Source: Nonomuraea cypriaca (GTDB taxonomy: Bacteria > Actinomycetota > Actinomycetes > Streptosporangiales > Streptosporangiaceae). Taken from it: a DNA stretch of 44,479 nucleotides. Within the stretch, counting starts at the first letter, position 1; each line of letters opens with the position of its first letter. Both the position numbers and the translations under genes were made by a program. Positions 42,154 to 44,479 of this stretch are shown here, in pieces. The stretch is from NCBI RefSeq assembly GCF_015645445.1, contig NZ_JADOGI010000075.1, positions 1-44,479 of the forward strand, given 5' to 3'. The notes below the pieces were generated by a model, which was given only the letters and a program-made list of their open reading frames with translations, searched no databases and was not told the origin of the DNA.

Positions 42154-42723
42154 ATGCACAAGATCAAACTGACTGTGGCCGGCGCCGTCCTGGGCGGTGT
42201 GCTCGGCGGCCTGGTGGCCACCGCTCCGGCGTTCGCCGACACGCACACCTGCTCGGGGATGATGCGCGCGGTATCTGTCGACAACCTGCGCGTGCCGAAG
42301 GGCGTGACCTGCACCCTCCTCGGGACCCACGTGGGCGGCAACGTCAAGGTGGGGCAGGACGCGACCCTGGTGGCCCACAAGGTGCGCGTGCACGGCGACA
42401 TCCAGGCCGAGGGCGCGCGCTCGATGTCGGTGGCCGGCGGCTCGACGGTGGGCGGCAACATCCAGGCGAAGAACGGCGGCTCCGTCGCGGTGACCTCGAC
42501 ACGGGTCGACGGCGACATCCAACTCGAGGACAACGATCGCCACGTGTGGGTCGAGCGCAACCGGGTGGAGGGCGACATCCAGCTCAAGAAGAATCACGAC
42601 GGCCTGCTGGTCTCCCGCAACTCGGTCAATGAGAACCTGCAGTGCGAGGACAACGGCTCACGGGTGACGGGCGGCGACAACACCGTCGGCGGCAACAAGG
42701 AAGGCCAGTGCCGCCACCTCTGA
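42154..42723 (+). CDS. Secreted beta-solenoid-like (polymer-forming) protein
   Basis: A 189-residue exported protein. The signal peptide (about 1-28) ends APAFADT. The mature part is built of short repeats of the kind VxGDIQxEx...VxGNIQAK (at least five GDIQ/GNxQ turns), like a parallel beta-solenoid or bactofilin-like polymer-forming protein. Four cysteines are present (near the N- and C-termini), likely as disulfides. It has no enzymatic motif; a surface or structural role is inferred. GAAGGG precedes the ATG at a suitable distance. Confidence 0.78.
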   Translation: MHKIKLTVAGAVLGGVLGGLVATAPAFADTHTCSGMMRAVSVDNLRVPKGVTCTLLGTHVGGNVKVGQDATLVAHKVRVHGDIQAEGARSMSVAGGSTVGGNIQAKNGGSVAVTSTRVDGDIQLEDNDRHVWVERNRVEGDIQLKKNHDGLLVSRNSVNENLQCEDNGSRVTGGDNTVGGNKEGQCRHL

Positions 42724-43305
42724 CCACGCCCAGGCCCCGGCCCCGGCCCCGGACCTTGGCGCGGACACGAACACGGACCTTGGCACGGACACGAACACGG
42801 ACCTTGGCACGGACACGAACACGGACCTTGGCATGGACACGGACACGGACCTTGGCACGGACACGGGCCTGACCAGTGTGGCCTGGGGCTGGACTTGACC
42901 ACGGGCCAGGGCATGAACGTGGGCCTGACCACGGGCTGGGCCTGCCAGGAGCGCGGCCTGGGACCGCTGGGGCGGGCTTGACCGCGAACCAGGGCATGAC
43001 CACGGGCCGGCCTGACCACGGGCGCGGCCTGGGGCCGGACTCGACCACGAACCAGGGCATGAACCTGCGCCTGACCACAGGGCAGGGGCGTGAACCGCCG
43101 CCTCTGACGACGGGGCGGAGCGTGGGCCGCCACCCGGCCCCTTCCGGATGGAAGTGGTGCGGGGCGCGCCAGGCCCTCCGGAGTGGTGCGGGGCGCCGCA
43201 AAGGTCCTTGGGGAGGTATGGGGGGTGGTTTGGGGGTCGTGGCGGCGTGACGTTCCCCGAGATGAGGGTACTTGGAGCCCACGGTCTCATTCCCAGGGAG
43301 GGCAG
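42724..43305. other. 582-bp intergenic repeat region
   Basis: No convincing gene. The left part (42754-42867) is a 24-bp tandem repeat; from about 42880 to 43095 follow degenerate copies of a GACCACGGGCCAGGGCATGA-like 20-mer in irregular order. Frames reading Arg/Thr or Pro/Cys repeats are by-products. The last 100 bp should carry the promoter of the protease gene. Confidence 0.7.
42754..42867. repeat. 24-bp tandem repeat, 4.7 copies
   Basis: Units of 24 bp (ccttggcacggacacgaaca + cgga) start at 42754, 42778, 42802, 42826 and 42850, the last partial. Neighbouring units differ by one or two bases, so there are no unique spacers as in CRISPR. Confidence 0.92.
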
Positions 43306-44479
43306 ATGCGCTCATCGATCCGTCTGGGCCGTTTCGCGGGAGTCCCGGTCGGGCTCAACTACAGCGTGTTGATCATCGTCGCGATCCTGGTGGTCGGGCT
43401 GGCCTTCGGGCGTTTCCCCGTGGACTTCCCCGGTTTGTCCCCGGTGGTCTATGTGCTGGCCGGGCTGGTGACGGCGGTGCTGTTCCTGGCGTCTCTGCTG
43501 GCCCATGAGCTCTCCCACGCCGTGGTGGCCAAGCGCCACGGCATCGAAGTCGCCCAGATCACGTTGTGGCTGCTCGGCGGGGTGGCGGAGCTGCGCGGAG
43601 AGCCGCGCTCGCCCGCCGCCGACCTGAAGATCGCAGTGGTGGGTCCGGTCACCAGCCTGCTGTGCGGCGTCGTGTTCGGGGGCATCGCGATGCTGCTCGC
43701 CGCAGCCGGGGGCACACCGCTGGTGTCCGGGATGTTCGTCTATCTGGCCGCCGTCAACGTGCTTCTGGCCGTGTTCAACCTGATCCCGGCCGCACCGCTG
43801 GACGGAGGGCGGGTGCTGCGGGCCCTGCTGTGGGGGCGGTGGGGCGATCGGACCAGGGCCGCTATCACCGCCGCCCGCGCGGGCAGGGGCTTCGGTTACG
43901 CCCTCATCACGCTGGGCTTCCTGCAAGTCGTCACCGGCGGCGGGTTCGAGGGGCTGTGGCTGGTCCTGATCGGCCTGTTCCTGGTCAACGCCGCCACAGC
44001 GGAGGAGCAGCAGGCCCAGGTCGGTGCCGCCCTGCACGGCATCAAGGTGGGTGACGTGATGTCGGACCGGCTCATCGTCGCGCATCCGGACGAGAGCGTG
44101 GCCGGGCTCATCGACCGGGTTGTGATGCGCGAGCGGCTGTCCACGTACCCGCTCGTGGACCAGGACGGCCGCTTCGCCGGGCTGGTCACGCTCAACCGCA
44201 TCCGGCGGGTGAAGCCCGAGGAGCGCGCGGGGACGCTGCTGCGCGACATCGCCTGCCCGCCTCAGGAGGTGCCCCGATCCCGGCCGGAGGAGCCGCTGGT
44301 CGCCCTGCTCGGCAGGATGAACGGATGCGCCGACGGCCGAGCAGTGGTCCTCGACCCCGAGGAGCGGCTGATCGGCCTCCTCACCTCCAGCGACATCAGC
44401 CGGGTGATCCAGACATCCGGCCTGCACCCCTCCGACCCCTACCCCGGCCCCCGCGGCGCCGACCTCACCACCCGCCACC
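43306..44479 (+). CDS. M50 site-2-type metalloprotease with CBS domains (partial)
   Basis: At least 391 residues; the gene runs off the window. The N-terminal part is a polytopic membrane zinc protease of the S2P/SpoIVFB group: HELSH (H67, E68, H71) and NLIPAAPLDGGRV (D166) supply the metal ligands. Two CBS domains (about 245-380) end the visible sequence: KVGDVMSDRLIVAHPDESV begins the first. Such proteins cleave transmembrane anti-sigma factors, and the CBS part probably gates activity by nucleotide. AGGGAGG precedes the ATG. It reads away from the long repeat-rich region. Confidence 0.93.
   Translation, partial: MRSSIRLGRFAGVPVGLNYSVLIIVAILVVGLAFGRFPVDFPGLSPVVYVLAGLVTAVLFLASLLAHELSHAVVAKRHGIEVAQITLWLLGGVAELRGEPRSPAADLKIAVVGPVTSLLCGVVFGGIAMLLAAAGGTPLVSGMFVYLAAVNVLLAVFNLIPAAPLDGGRVLRALLWGRWGDRTRAAITAARAGRGFGYALITLGFLQVVTGGGFEGLWLVLIGLFLVNAATAEEQQAQVGAALHGIKVGDVMSDRLIVAHPDESVAGLIDRVVMRERLSTYPLVDQDGRFAGLVTLNRIRRVKPEERAGTLLRDIACPPQEVPRSRPEEPLVALLGRMNGCADGRAVVLDPEERLIGLLTSSDISRVIQTSGLHPSDPYPGPRGADLTTRH

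Noticed and set aside
42754..42867. Possible CRISPR-like array next to a protease gene
   Set aside because: 24-bp units are contiguous and no Cas genes are near.

Overview
The window is high-GC DNA with tightly packed genes, many ATGA/GTGA stop-start overlaps, GTG and TTG starts, and actinobacterial families: a ferredoxin-P450 pair with its TetR regulator, LLM flavin oxidoreductases, SpoIIE-type PP2C phosphatases, SPW-repeat proteins and LacI-controlled sugar operons. It is probably a soil actinomycete chromosome. A Streptosporangiales member such as Nonomuraea is my guess from the protein styles and is not proven by the sequence. I saw no rRNA, tRNA or CRISPR array.

The most interesting region is 3599-11785, which I read as a complete Tn7-like transposon of about 8.2 kb. 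It has imperfect terminal inverted repeats beginning TGTCTGG (23 of 31 positions match), is flanked on both sides by the same six bases (CGCGTT), and carries internal repeats containing TGAYAGT at both ends that look like TnsB sites. It encodes tniQ1, tnsA, tnsB, tnsC and tniQ2, then a small unknown protein and a HAD-like protein as cargo. There are two different TniQ target-selector proteins and no Cas genes. It sits about 25 bp upstream of the -35 box of an apparently leaderless, autoregulated tetR-ferredoxin-P450 operon. Just outside its right end lies a truncated second copy of the cargo HAD gene, followed by an aminoglycoside-phosphotransferase-family gene.

Layout: 1-1440, small protein and two divergent cold shock genes; 1449-3574, P450 operon; 3599-11785, transposon; 11786-15046, flanking fragment, two APH-family kinases and a zinc-ribbon protein; 15111-18074, KtrB-type potassium transporter, methyltransferase and a septum-formation-like protein; 18291-21610, secreted metallophosphatase and a NicO metal exporter with its partner protein; 21723-24282, MBL-fold enzyme, phosphoribosyltransferase, SPW protein and CBS protein; 24360-36193, a large carbohydrate-uptake and degradation locus; 36318-39190, MarR regulator with an F420/flavin oxidoreductase and a BBE-type FAD oxidase; 39198-44479, GNAT acetyltransferase, PAS-GAF-PP2C phosphatase, a secreted repeat protein, and an M50 protease with CBS domains that runs off the window.

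The carbohydrate locus (34986 down to 25435, all minus strand) reads as one operon: two ABC permeases, a lipoprotein binding protein, a Gfo/Idh/MocA oxidoreductase, a PmoA-family protein, a cupin and a 1.2-kresidue secreted beta-helix protein. A LacI-family repressor lies at each end. A clear promoter with an overlapping LacI-type operator precedes it. The beta-helix gene carries a one-base frameshift near 25980. Several loci also carry tandem repeat expansions just beyond, or inside, genes (16643-16756, 21613-21765, 22197-22275, 42754-42867), a recurring feature of this genome segment.
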